Shown in pieces: positions 18,594-26,629 of a stretch of 64,000 nucleotides of DNA (positions are counted from its first letter, which is position 1; every line of letters starts with the position of its first letter). The stretch lies in NCBI RefSeq assembly GCF_024508275.1, contig NZ_CP101989.1:3286001-3350000 (forward strand), given 5' to 3'. The position numbers and the translations under genes were made by a program. The stretch comes from Cellulomonas wangsupingiae (lineage in GTDB: Bacteria; Actinomycetota; Actinomycetes; Actinomycetales; Cellulomonadaceae). The notes under the pieces were generated by a model. The model searched no databases, was not told where the DNA came from, and saw only the letters and a program-made list of their open reading frames with translations.

Positions 18594-18622
18594 AGGTTAA
18601 TCGGTATACCTAGGGGTGTCAA
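18594..18622 (-). promoter_or_regulatory. ABC/GH operon promoter with embedded LacI-type operator
   Basis: On the minus strand a consensus TTGACA (18622-18617) is followed 17 nt later by TAACCT as -10. The 18-bp AGGTATACCGATTAACCT (18594-18611) fills the spacer and -10. It matches the GH16-promoter site at 16 of 18 positions and has the CG centre of LacI operators. This predicts repression of both transcription units by one regulator, with the LacI protein at 21991 as the nearest candidate. Confidence 0.7.
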
Positions 18623-18665
18623 CGACCGTCGCCGACCGGTGCGCACCGCAGTCCGGGGCCCGTTC

Positions 18666-21023
18666 TCACACCGCGTAGCAGCGCACCTCGACCAGGGAGG
18701 CGGCCGGGTCGCCGTTGGTCGCGAGCACCACGACCCGCAGCGCACGGACGTCCGCCGGCACGTCCAGCCGGTGGCTCCGGCGCCATGCGGTGTTGCCCGC
18801 GACGCGCACCACCTCCACCCCGTCGGCCTCCACCACGTAGTCCCGCGGCGTCTGCGGCTCGACGTAGAACGGCGGCGTGCCGTGCACCTCGCGCAGCAGC
18901 GTGCCGGGGAACGTCAGCTCGACGCACGCGACGCGCTGCGGCTGCGGCCACGTCAGCTCCAGCCACTGCGGCAGCCCGAGGCCCGGGTCGCTGCGCCACG
19001 TGCTCGGACTGGCCTGCGGCCGCGTCGTGCCCGACAGCACCTCCCCCGGCGCGAACGCCTGCTGCGCCGGGTGCAGGCGGTACGCGAACGACCCGTGGAC
19101 GTCGCGCCAGCGGGTCGCGGACAGGTGCCGGACGCCGAAGTGCCCGGGCAGGACCCCGCGGGCCGCGCGCCACGAGACGTCGGCGAGCGGCTCGGCCGTC
19201 TCGATCCGCAGCCACCCCGGCGCGCCCGCGTCCAGCCCGACGTCCCACGTCGCCCACCGGCCGGCACCCGGCAGCGCGACGACGGCACCCTCGGCGAGCA
19301 CCTCCTCGCCGCCCTTGCGGCTGTCCCAGATCCCGTCGACGCGCACGAGGCGCAGCCGCACCGTCGCCGGCGCGTCCCCGTCGTTGTCCAGGCACAGGTC
19401 GACCCGGTCCAGCCGTCCGCTGCACCACAGGTGCTGGCCCAGCGCCACGTCCAGCCCCGACCGCTCGCGCGGCGGCACGCCGACGAGCCCGTCGAACGGC
19501 GCGCGGTCCTGCGGCGACAGGCCGACCGACGGCTGCGTCGAGGAGGCCGTGACCCGCGCGGTGCGCGCCAGGTCCGCCGGGTCGGCGTTGACCAGCCCGG
19601 GCACGTGGACGCCGTCGCGCAGCAGCTGCTGCTGCAGCTCGCCCACGAGGGAGCCTCCCGCAGCAGCGTCCTCGGCGAGGGCGGGCAGTGTCAGGCCGCG
19701 GCGGCGCAGCAGGGCGGCCGCGGTCCCGACGGCCTGTCCCATCAGTGCGGTGGTGCCCATGACGCGCACCGAGCCGAGCGCGGCGCGCGTCGTGGAGATG
19801 CAGCGCCCGGCGACGAACAGGTTGTCGACGTCCCGGGCCATGAGGCTGCGCAGCGGGATCCCGTACGGCTTGAGGTACGTCTCGCCGGCGTAGCCGGAGT
19901 CCTCCCGGTAGTTCTCGGCGGCCGCGGGCTCGGACGTCGCGGCGAGCAGGCCACCGGGGGTGTGCAGGTCCACGCCCCAGCCGCCGTGGCACACGGCGTC
20001 GGGGAAGACGCGGCGCTCCTGCAGGTCCCCCTCGACCAGCCAGTGCCGCCCGACGACCCGACGGCTCTCGCGCTTGCCCGGCACCTGGCCGACGAACTCC
20101 AGGGCGTAGGTGCGCGTGCGCTCCTTCATGAGCGGGTCCCGGTTCTTCATCCAGTCCCACACGCCCAGCGCGTGCCGCGTCAGCTCGTGGCGGATGGTCT
20201 CGTTGTCGTGGATCGTGTGCCACGGCACGCCGATCTCGATCCACCAGAACCCGCCGCGCGGGTCCGACGGGACGCGCCCCTGCTCGTAGAAGTAGGACGC
20301 GTCCTCGTGCCGCACCGCCCACTCCGGAGCCGTGTAGGGCGCGTCGCGGCCGACGTCCCGCGCACGGATGTGGATCGAGCTGCCCATGGTGGCCGTCGAC
20401 GCGACGGCCGGCGCGTGCGGCTCGCCGTGCTCGTCGCGCGACTCGCTGCCCATGCGCCACTCGCACCCGGCGCGGTCGGCGACGACGGCGTCACCCGTGC
20501 AGTCGACGAACAGCGGCGCCTCGAGGACGAGCTCGACCTCGGCGGACAGCGTGCGGGCGACGAGCGCCTCGATGCGCCGGCTGGGCGCGCACGCCTCGCG
20601 CAGGTAGTAGCCGCGGTCGGTGTGCGGCTCGACGTCGGCCTGCCCGCCGCCCTCCATGCGGACCGCCAGGACCGTCGTGTTGAGGTGCAGCGTGAGGTTC
20701 GGCTCCCGCCGGCACCAGTCGTAGAGGACCTGGTCGAAGACCGAGTTGGTCCAGCCGTTCTCGTTGACGTCCTCGTGGTTGCGGCTGCGCTCCTCCGCCA
20801 GCAGCTCCGAGACGATGCCCGTCTCGCGCGCGAACGCGTGGTTGTGGCCGGCGCCGTGCACGGTCACCCGCATCTCGCTCGACGCGACGCCCCCCAGGAC
20901 GGGCCGCTCGTGGACGAGGCACACGCGCGCGCCGCCGCGAGCCGCGGCGATCGCCGCGCACACGCCCGCCATGCCCCCGCCGGCGACGACGACGTCGAAG
21001 GACTGCTCGATCCGCTTGCTCAC
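18666..21023 (-). CDS. FAD-dependent oxidoreductase with C-terminal beta-rich domain
   Basis: Large flavoprotein of the FAD_oxidored type found in carbohydrate clusters; substrate unknown. The dinucleotide-binding motif VVVAGGGMAGVCAAIAAARG is at residues 10-30, and the distal FAD motif DVDNLFVAGRCIST is near residue 400. Residues beyond about 480 form a beta-rich region resembling carbohydrate-binding or discoidin-like modules. There is no signal peptide. The GTG at 21023 overlaps the IclR stop by 4 nt, so enzyme and regulator are co-translated. Product 785 aa. Confidence 0.82.
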   Translation of the reverse strand: MSKRIEQSFDVVVAGGGMAGVCAAIAAARGGARVCLVHERPVLGGVASSEMRVTVHGAGHNHAFARETGIVSELLAEERSRNHEDVNENGWTNSVFDQVLYDWCRREPNLTLHLNTTVLAVRMEGGGQADVEPHTDRGYYLREACAPSRRIEALVARTLSAEVELVLEAPLFVDCTGDAVVADRAGCEWRMGSESRDEHGEPHAPAVASTATMGSSIHIRARDVGRDAPYTAPEWAVRHEDASYFYEQGRVPSDPRGGFWWIEIGVPWHTIHDNETIRHELTRHALGVWDWMKNRDPLMKERTRTYALEFVGQVPGKRESRRVVGRHWLVEGDLQERRVFPDAVCHGGWGVDLHTPGGLLAATSEPAAAENYREDSGYAGETYLKPYGIPLRSLMARDVDNLFVAGRCISTTRAALGSVRVMGTTALMGQAVGTAAALLRRRGLTLPALAEDAAAGGSLVGELQQQLLRDGVHVPGLVNADPADLARTARVTASSTQPSVGLSPQDRAPFDGLVGVPPRERSGLDVALGQHLWCSGRLDRVDLCLDNDGDAPATVRLRLVRVDGIWDSRKGGEEVLAEGAVVALPGAGRWATWDVGLDAGAPGWLRIETAEPLADVSWRAARGVLPGHFGVRHLSATRWRDVHGSFAYRLHPAQQAFAPGEVLSGTTRPQASPSTWRSDPGLGLPQWLELTWPQPQRVACVELTFPGTLLREVHGTPPFYVEPQTPRDYVVEADGVEVVRVAGNTAWRRSHRLDVPADVRALRVVVLATNGDPAASLVEVRCYAV

Positions 21024-21751
21024 ATCTGCTCCTCGAGGGCCGTACGGACGGCGGCGGCGCCGCGGTCGAGATGGGTCCGGGCGAACGCGTCGGCGCCGGC
21101 GGGTGCCGGTCCGACGAGCGCGAGGGCGAGCGGGGCGTTGCCCGCCACGTCGACGCGCACGGCGGCACCCAGGACGCCCGGGGCGTCCCAGGCGTCGATG
21201 CGCAGGACCCCGTCGGTGAGCCGCTCGCGGGCGCGGGCGAGGCACTCCGCCGGGCCGGCGGGGGTCGCCGGGGTCGGGCGCTCCCAGCCGTAGCGCCGCT
21301 CGGCGCGCTCCAGGGCGGCCGTCGCGTCGGCGGGCGGCAGGTCGAGCAGCAGCCGCAGACCGACGACCGACAGGTGCAGCGGGAACCCGCCGGCCACGCC
21401 GGTGATGGTCTCGGAGCGCTGGCTGCGGTGCAGGTAGAGGACCTCGTCGTGGTGCAGAGCCGCGAGGGTCGCCTGCATGCCGGTCCCGGCCGCGAGCGCC
21501 TCGATCGCGCCGCGCGTGCGCGCCACGGCGGGCAGCTGCGTGACGGCCTGCCCCGCGAGCGCCAGGACCCCGAGGTCGGCGGCGAACGAGTGGTACGTCG
21601 GCTTGCGCAGGTAGCCGTGCCGCACGAGGACGGCGAGCGTGCGCGAGACGCTCGAGACGTGCAGCCCGACCCGGCGGGCGATCGCCGTGGCGGTGAGCGG
21701 GGACTCCGCCTCCGCGACGATGCGCAGGATGTCCAACCCCGTCGTCAGCAT
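21020..21751 (-). CDS. IclR-family transcriptional regulator
   Basis: DNA-binding regulator with an N-terminal winged helix (LTATAIARRVGLHVSSVSRT, about residues 19-38) and a C-terminal effector domain. The ATG at 21751 is preferred; a GTG at 21769 would add six residues. The gene overlaps the flavin oxidoreductase by GTGA and probably controls it. An inverted repeat GCACT-N8-AGTGC (21766-21783) just upstream of the start is a likely autoregulatory operator. Confidence 0.85.
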   Translation of the reverse strand: MLTTGLDILRIVAEAESPLTATAIARRVGLHVSSVSRTLAVLVRHGYLRKPTYHSFAADLGVLALAGQAVTQLPAVARTRGAIEALAAGTGMQATLAALHHDEVLYLHRSQRSETITGVAGGFPLHLSVVGLRLLLDLPPADATAALERAERRYGWERPTPATPAGPAECLARARERLTDGVLRIDAWDAPGVLGAAVRVDVAGNAPLALALVGPAPAGADAFARTHLDRGAAAVRTALEEQM

Positions 21752-21765
21752 CCGGCGACCATATT

Positions 21766-21783
21766 GCACTCATCGCAAAGTGC
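21766..21783 (-). promoter_or_regulatory. Candidate IclR operator
   Basis: GCACT (21766-21770) and AGTGC (21779-21783) form an inverted repeat in a locally A/T-rich patch upstream of the iclR-type start. Spacing and position suit autoregulation by a dimeric IclR protein. Inferred from symmetry and location only. Confidence 0.4.
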
Positions 21784-21813
21784 CAACCCCGGGTGCCAGC
21801 GGCTCCCGCCCCA

Positions 21814-21943
21814 GTGACCAGTGGTCACTTGGGCACGACTCCCCGTGACCACTGGTCACTTGGGGCGCCCCACCGCGCCCGGCACCCCTCCCAGCTGACC
21901 AGTGGTCACCCCGACACCCCCCTCCCCACCGACTACTGGTCAC
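21814..21943. repeat. Family B palindrome cluster (four copies) in divergent promoter region
   Basis: Copies of a 15-bp odd palindrome GTGACCASTGGTCAC occur at 21814-21828, 21845-21859, 21895-21909 (first base C) and, degenerate, 21929-21943. The first two are followed by the same TTGGG tail. They lie between the divergent IclR and LacI genes. A fifth copy lies at 3165-3179 in another divergent region. The remainder of the intergenic region is unremarkable apart from the LacI promoter. Confidence 0.85.
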
Positions 21944-21978
21944 CAGGGCCGACGCCCGGTTCGCCCAGCCACGGCCGC

Positions 21979-21984
21979 TACTCT
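21979..21984 (+). promoter_or_regulatory. -10 box for leaderless lacI-type gene
   Basis: TACTCT ends 6 nt before the ATG at 21991 and no ribosome-binding site is present, as expected for a leaderless actinobacterial mRNA. Confidence 0.45.
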
Positions 21985-21990
21985 GACGCC

Positions 21991-23034
21991 ATGCCGCCCG
22001 CGAAGCGCCGACGCGTGACCATCCAGGACGTCGCCGAGCTCGCCGGCGTGTCCAAGGGTGCGGTGTCACGCTCGTTCAACGGTGCCGAGCGCCTGCCCGC
22101 CAGCACCGTCCAGCGCATCCACGACGCCGCCGAGCAGCTCGGCTGGCGTCCCAACGCGGCGGCCCGGGCCATCAAGGGCGCGCCCGCGCACACGATCGGG
22201 TTCGTCCTGCAGCGCGACCCGGACCTGCTGGGGATCGACCCGTTCTTCCCGCTCTTCCTCGCCGGCGTCGAGCGCGTGCTCTCGGACAACGCGTACAGCA
22301 TCACGATCCGCTTCGTCGCCGACGAGGCGCAGGAGGCGCGCTGCTACCGCGACTGGGTCGCCGAGGGGCGCGTCGACGCGTTCATCGTCTCCGACCTGCG
22401 GGACGACGACCCCCGGTTCGCCCTCCTCGACGACCTGGGCGGCACGGCGGTCGTCATCGGCGAGCCGCCCGCGGACGTCCACCGGCCCGCCGTGTTCCAC
22501 ACCTCCGACGACTGCATCGACGAGGTCGTCGAGGGGTGGGTCGCCCGCGGCCACACCCGCATCGGCCACGTCATGGGCGACCCGGCCCTGCAGCACGGCC
22601 GGCGGCGTCGGGACGTGTGGGCCCGCGCCCTGGAGCGGCACGGCCTGCCCACCGACGCCCTGGCCGTGGGCGGCTTCACCGAGGCGGGTGCGGTCGAGGC
22701 CACCCGGGCGCTCCTGACCGCGGCCGAGCCCCCGACCGCGATCTTCTACGCGAACGACGTCATGGCCGCCGCGGGGATGCGCGTGATGTCCGAGCTGCAG
22801 CTCGCCGCGGGGACCGACGTGGCCGTCGCGGGCTTCGACGGGATCCCGCTGGGCACCTACCTGTCGCCGCAGCTGGCGACGATCGACTGCGACTACGTCG
22901 AGCTCGGCGCGCTGGCCGGGCAGATCCTCCTCGCGGAGCTGGCGGGCCGGCCCACCGACCCCGAGCGCTGCGAGCTGCCCGCACGGTTCCTGGCCCGCGC
23001 CTCCTACGGGACGGACGTGGCCGCCGTCCGCTGA
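21991..23034 (+). CDS. LacI-family transcriptional regulator
   Basis: Sugar-responsive repressor. The helix-turn-helix with hinge is at residues 8-30 (VTIQDVAELAGVSKGAVSRS), and the periplasmic-binding-protein-like effector domain fills the rest to residue 347. The ATG at 21991 is chosen because a longer frame upstream only translates the family B repeats. It converges on the CE7 esterase gene with 7 nt between stops. The likely targets are the two operators at 8811-8828 and 18594-18611; this is inferred from proximity and operator type. Confidence 0.9.
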   Translation: MPPAKRRRVTIQDVAELAGVSKGAVSRSFNGAERLPASTVQRIHDAAEQLGWRPNAAARAIKGAPAHTIGFVLQRDPDLLGIDPFFPLFLAGVERVLSDNAYSITIRFVADEAQEARCYRDWVAEGRVDAFIVSDLRDDDPRFALLDDLGGTAVVIGEPPADVHRPAVFHTSDDCIDEVVEGWVARGHTRIGHVMGDPALQHGRRRRDVWARALERHGLPTDALAVGGFTEAGAVEATRALLTAAEPPTAIFYANDVMAAAGMRVMSELQLAAGTDVAVAGFDGIPLGTYLSPQLATIDCDYVELGALAGQILLAELAGRPTDPERCELPARFLARASYGTDVAAVR

Positions 23035-23041
23035 CGGGAGG

Positions 23042-23974
23042 TCAGCCGCGCGCGAGGAACGCGCGCTGCGACGCCAGCAGCGCCGCCGCGGCGTCGGCCA
23101 TGCCCGGGTGCTCGGTGTGCCCGTACTCGCGCACGTACAGCTCGCGCGGCCCGGCCACGGCGTTGTGGATCGCGAACTGGCCGGGCGGCGGCACCGCGGG
23201 GTCCGCGAGCGCGGCCGCGACGTGCGTGGGGACCCGCAGGTGGCGCGCGGTGGCGGCGGCGTCGAAGTAGCGGAGCGTCTCCAGGGCCTCGGGATGGTCC
23301 GCGACGTGCGCGCGGACGGCCTCCCCGCTGCCCGTGCACGGCAGGGTGACGCGCAGCGGGTGGTTCCCGAAGCTCGGCACCGACAGGCACACGGCCGCGA
23401 TCCGCGGGTCCCACGGCGCGGCGAGCGCGCCGATCCCGCCACCGAAGCTGCCGCCCAGGTAGTCGACGCGCGTGGCCGCCGCGGGCACCAGCTCGCACAG
23501 CGCCGTGACGGCGCACCACACGTCGGCCGCGCAGCCGCCGTGGACGTACGTCTCGCGGGACGCGATGCCGTGCAGGACGTGCGCCTCGGCGGTCGACGGG
23601 ATCCCCTCGACCAGGCCGCGCGACCCCAGACCCCGCGCGACCGGGAACAGCACCGCGGCCCGCTCCACCGGGACGACGGCCTCCGGCGCGAGCCGGCCGC
23701 CGTACCCGTGGGAGTGGACCAGACCGCGCTCGACCGGGCCGTCGACCGGGACCGCCAGCCACGCACCGAGGCGGACGCCGCCCACCGAGGTGTACTCGAC
23801 GTCGAACACGTCGAAGCCCGCCATCGTGTCGGCGCTCGGCCGCGTCGTCGGTGCCGGGGCGACGGCCCGCGCCTGCGCGTACCGGCCCGTCCAGAACTCC
23901 GCGAGGTCGGCGGGCGCGGGTGGGGCTCCCACCTCGAGCAGCGTCGGCAGGGTGTAGCCGTAGGTGGGGTCCAT
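23042..23974 (-). CDS. CE7-type acetyl xylan esterase / cephalosporin-C deacetylase family
   Basis: Alpha/beta hydrolase removing acetyl groups from imported xylo- or other oligosaccharides. The nucleophile elbow is GGSFGGG near residue 180, the acid candidate is in ALADPAVPPPGQF, and the His is in EYGHTEHPG near the C-terminus. The opening PTLLEVGAPPAPADLAEFW is typical of the family. No signal peptide is present, so it is cytoplasmic. The ATG at 23974 has GAGGA 8 nt upstream. Product 310 aa. Confidence 0.88.
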   Translation of the reverse strand: MDPTYGYTLPTLLEVGAPPAPADLAEFWTGRYAQARAVAPAPTTRPSADTMAGFDVFDVEYTSVGGVRLGAWLAVPVDGPVERGLVHSHGYGGRLAPEAVVPVERAAVLFPVARGLGSRGLVEGIPSTAEAHVLHGIASRETYVHGGCAADVWCAVTALCELVPAAATRVDYLGGSFGGGIGALAAPWDPRIAAVCLSVPSFGNHPLRVTLPCTGSGEAVRAHVADHPEALETLRYFDAAATARHLRVPTHVAAALADPAVPPPGQFAIHNAVAGPRELYVREYGHTEHPGMADAAAALLASQRAFLARG

Positions 23975-24121
23975 GACGTCGATCCTCACGCACGCGGCGA
24001 CACGGCCCGTCGCGGCGTCGCCCGATCGGACGTCACGACCGCACGGCGCCAGGGAGCTCGGCGACGAGCCCGGCGAGCCGGCGCGGTCGCGCCCGGGGCG
24101 CAGCCGTGCTGTGCTGCCCGC

Positions 24122-24860
24122 GTGGACGGCTTCCGGCGCGACGGTCTCGCCTTCGACGTACGCGACCACGGGCCGGGTGAAACGCCGGTCGTCGTGCTGC
24201 TCCATGGGTTCCCGCAGGACGCGTCAGCGTACGACGCCGTCGTGCCGCTCCTGACGGACGCCGGCGTGCGCACGCTCGTGCCCGCCCAGCGCGGCTACTC
24301 CCCCGGCGCCCGCCCGCGCGGGCGCCGGCCGTACGCGGTGCGCGAGCTCGTCGCGGACGTCGTGGCGCGGCTCGACGCCGCCGAGCACGCGCACGTCGCC
24401 GGGCACGACTGGGGCGGCGGGATCGCGTGGGCGCTCGCCGCGCACCGGCCGGACCGCGTCGCCTCGCTCACCGCGCTCGGCACCCCGCACCCGGCCGCGA
24501 TGCGGTCCGGGCTGCTGCGCGGTCAGGCGCTGCGGTCCTGGTACATCGGCGCGTTCGGGGTCCCGCGGCTGCCCGAGCGCGCTCTGCTCGCCGACGACGG
24601 CGCCCGGCGCGCTCACCGCCGCGATCGCCTGGTACCGCGCGCTCCCGCTCGCCGGGTCGGGGACCGCGCGTGCCGTCCGGGTCCCGACGACGTACGTCTC
24701 GGCCCGTCGGGACCGGTTCTTCGCACCGGCGTCGGTCGCGGCGACGTCGCGCCACGTCGACGCCCCGTTCACGCGCGTCGATCTCGACGCCGACCACTGG
24801 CTGCCCGAGCACCGGCCGGCCGACGTCGCCGCGGCCGTGCTCGGGCAGGTGCGTGCCTGA
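24122..24860 (+). pseudogene. Epoxide-hydrolase-like alpha/beta hydrolase, frameshifted by 77-nt deletion
   Basis: This copy closely parallels the intact gene at 32262-33086 from the GTG start through RLPERALLADDGA. It then lacks the segment corresponding to 32756-32832 of the paralogue (77 nt, not a multiple of three), so the reading frame shifts. The rest (ALTAAIAWYRALPL through LGQVRA) is preserved in another frame up to the original stop at 24858-24860. The HGFPQD oxyanion motif and GHDWGGG elbow, with an Asp nucleophile, are intact, but the cap domain is lost, so it is probably inactive. Confidence 0.85.
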
Positions 24861-24900
24861 AGCCCGCACGTCCCGAGCGGCCGTCCCCGCAGGCACGCGA

Positions 24901-24932
24901 CCGCCCCGACCGACCACGATCGGTCGGGGCGG
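24901..24932. terminator. Perfect 13-bp hairpin between convergent genes
   Basis: CCGCCCCGACCGA (24901-24913) and its exact complement (24920-24932) enclose a 6-nt loop between the hydrolase pseudogene and gadC copy 1. It can serve both strands. Confidence 0.75.
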
Positions 24933-24963
24933 TCGGCATGACATCACGACCACCGCCCGGAGG

Positions 24964-26610
24964 TCAGCCTCCGGCGGTCGTGCCCGTCGGCGTCGGGGTC
25001 CCGCCGGGTGTGACGGGGTCCGCGACGGGATTGACCAGCACGTTGTCGCTCGTCGCCCGCTCAGCCGTCGTACGGCGGTCCCACCCGGGGCGCCGCAGCG
25101 CGTAGAACAGCAGCGGCGGACCGCCGAGCACGATGACGACGGCCGCGACGACGAGCGGGTAGGCGACCTCCGACAGCCCGGTGAAGCCGGACGGACGGAT
25201 GAACGCCAGCACGAACGCGACGGCGCAGGCGACGAACCCGACACCCGCGACGAGCTTCATCGCGGGCGTGCGGTACGTCCGCACCACCTGCGGCTGGGTC
25301 CGACGCAGCCGGATCGCCGACGCGAACATGATCATGTACATGATCAGGTAGAGCGCCGCCGCCATGTCGACGAGAGCGATGAAGGCGGTGTTGCCGTTCG
25401 GCACGAGGACGAACAGCAGCGCCAGCAGCGTGACGATCCCGCCCTGCACCATCAGGATGCCCACCTGCACCCCGGCCTTGTTGCGCCGCTGCAGGGCAGG
25501 GGGCAGCAGGCCGGTGTGGGCCGCGGCGAGCAGCCCGCGCGAGGGTCCCGCGATCCACGTGACGACCGACGCGAACGCCCCGAGCGCGATGAGCAGCGAG
25601 ACCACCGGCGTGCCCCAGGCCATGCCCCAGTGGTCGAAGAACTGCTGGAAGGCGAGGTTGATGCCGTTGGTCACCCCGAGGTCGCCCTTCGGGACGGCCA
25701 CGGAGATCGCGATGGTCGGCAGGATGAACACCAGGAGGATGAGGACCGTCGCGGCCGCGATCGACCGGGGGAAACCCTTGCCGGGGTTCTTCAGGTCGTT
25801 GGCGTGGACCGCGTTGACCTCCATGCCGGCGTACGCGAGCACGTTCGACACGATGAGCACGATCGACGCGATGCCCGTCCAGGGCGGGATCACCGCCGAC
25901 GCCTCCAGCGGGGTCTGCGACGGTTCGCCGGTGGCCAGCCAGATGCCGCCGAAGACGATCAGGAGCAGCGCCGGCAGCAGCGTGCCGAAGATGCCGCTCC
26001 ACGAGCCGACCTTGGCGAACAGGTTGCCTCCGGCGAGCGTGATGAGGGTCGAGCCCCAGTACAGGACGAGGATCACGACCGCCGTGTAGACACCGTTGGA
26101 GACGAGCCGCTGGTCGCCCACGACGAACGACAGGCTGGCCGCGATGAACGCGATCTGCGTGGGGTACCAGACGACGTTCTGGATCCACTGCAGCCAGATC
26201 GCGAGGAATCCGACCCTCTCGCCGTACGCCTCGCGCGCCCAGGTGAAGATCCCGCCCTTCCACCCCGTGGCGAGCTCGGCCGCGACGAGCGCGGTCGGCA
26301 CGAGGAACAGGATCGCGGGGAGGACGAAGAGGGTCACCGACCCCAGCCCGTACGTCGCGATCGCCGGCAGCGACCGCAAGGACGCCACCACCACGACCGT
26401 GAGCATCGAGAGCTGGAGCACGGACATGAACGTCGCGGGGCCGGCCGCGGGCGCACCGATGGCGGGTCCGGAGTGACCGGCGGGCTGCCGCGCCCCGGGC
26501 TCTCCGTAGGGGTGCGGCGTGACGTGATCAGCACTGGGGGCGTGCGTGCCGTCGGCACGCACGTAGGTTCCAGCGTCCCCGGGCACGGGGACGCTGCGGG
26601 TGGTGGACAT
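24964..26610 (-). CDS. gadC: Glutamate/GABA antiporter, GadC family (copy 1)
   Basis: APC-superfamily antiporter that exchanges external glutamate for intracellular GABA, completing the proton-consuming cycle started by GadB. About 12 hydrophobic segments run from residue 60 to 510, with motifs GWKGGIFTWAREAYG and GPSRGLLAAAHTG typical of GadC-like carriers. A 55-residue hydrophilic N-terminus and a polar Pro/Thr-rich C-terminal tail flank the core. The ATG at 26610 follows GGAGG. The gene lies 19 nt after the gadB stop, so both form an operon. Nearly the same protein is encoded at 28975-30651. Confidence 0.88.
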   Translation of the reverse strand: MSTTRSVPVPGDAGTYVRADGTHAPSADHVTPHPYGEPGARQPAGHSGPAIGAPAAGPATFMSVLQLSMLTVVVVASLRSLPAIATYGLGSVTLFVLPAILFLVPTALVAAELATGWKGGIFTWAREAYGERVGFLAIWLQWIQNVVWYPTQIAFIAASLSFVVGDQRLVSNGVYTAVVILVLYWGSTLITLAGGNLFAKVGSWSGIFGTLLPALLLIVFGGIWLATGEPSQTPLEASAVIPPWTGIASIVLIVSNVLAYAGMEVNAVHANDLKNPGKGFPRSIAAATVLILLVFILPTIAISVAVPKGDLGVTNGINLAFQQFFDHWGMAWGTPVVSLLIALGAFASVVTWIAGPSRGLLAAAHTGLLPPALQRRNKAGVQVGILMVQGGIVTLLALLFVLVPNGNTAFIALVDMAAALYLIMYMIMFASAIRLRRTQPQVVRTYRTPAMKLVAGVGFVACAVAFVLAFIRPSGFTGLSEVAYPLVVAAVVIVLGGPPLLFYALRRPGWDRRTTAERATSDNVLVNPVADPVTPGGTPTPTGTTAGG

Positions 26611-26629
26611 GACAGCCTCCGTCCGTGCG

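Noticed and set aside
17199..21293. A 1364-codon plus-strand open frame
   Set aside because: It runs antisense to the ABC binding protein and FAD oxidoreductase genes, both with clear family motifs, and has no recognisable protein features.
21793..21990. Longer LacI start including the family B repeats
   Set aside because: The extension is a translation of the palindromes. The ATG at 21991 precedes the helix-turn-helix by the normal 7 residues.
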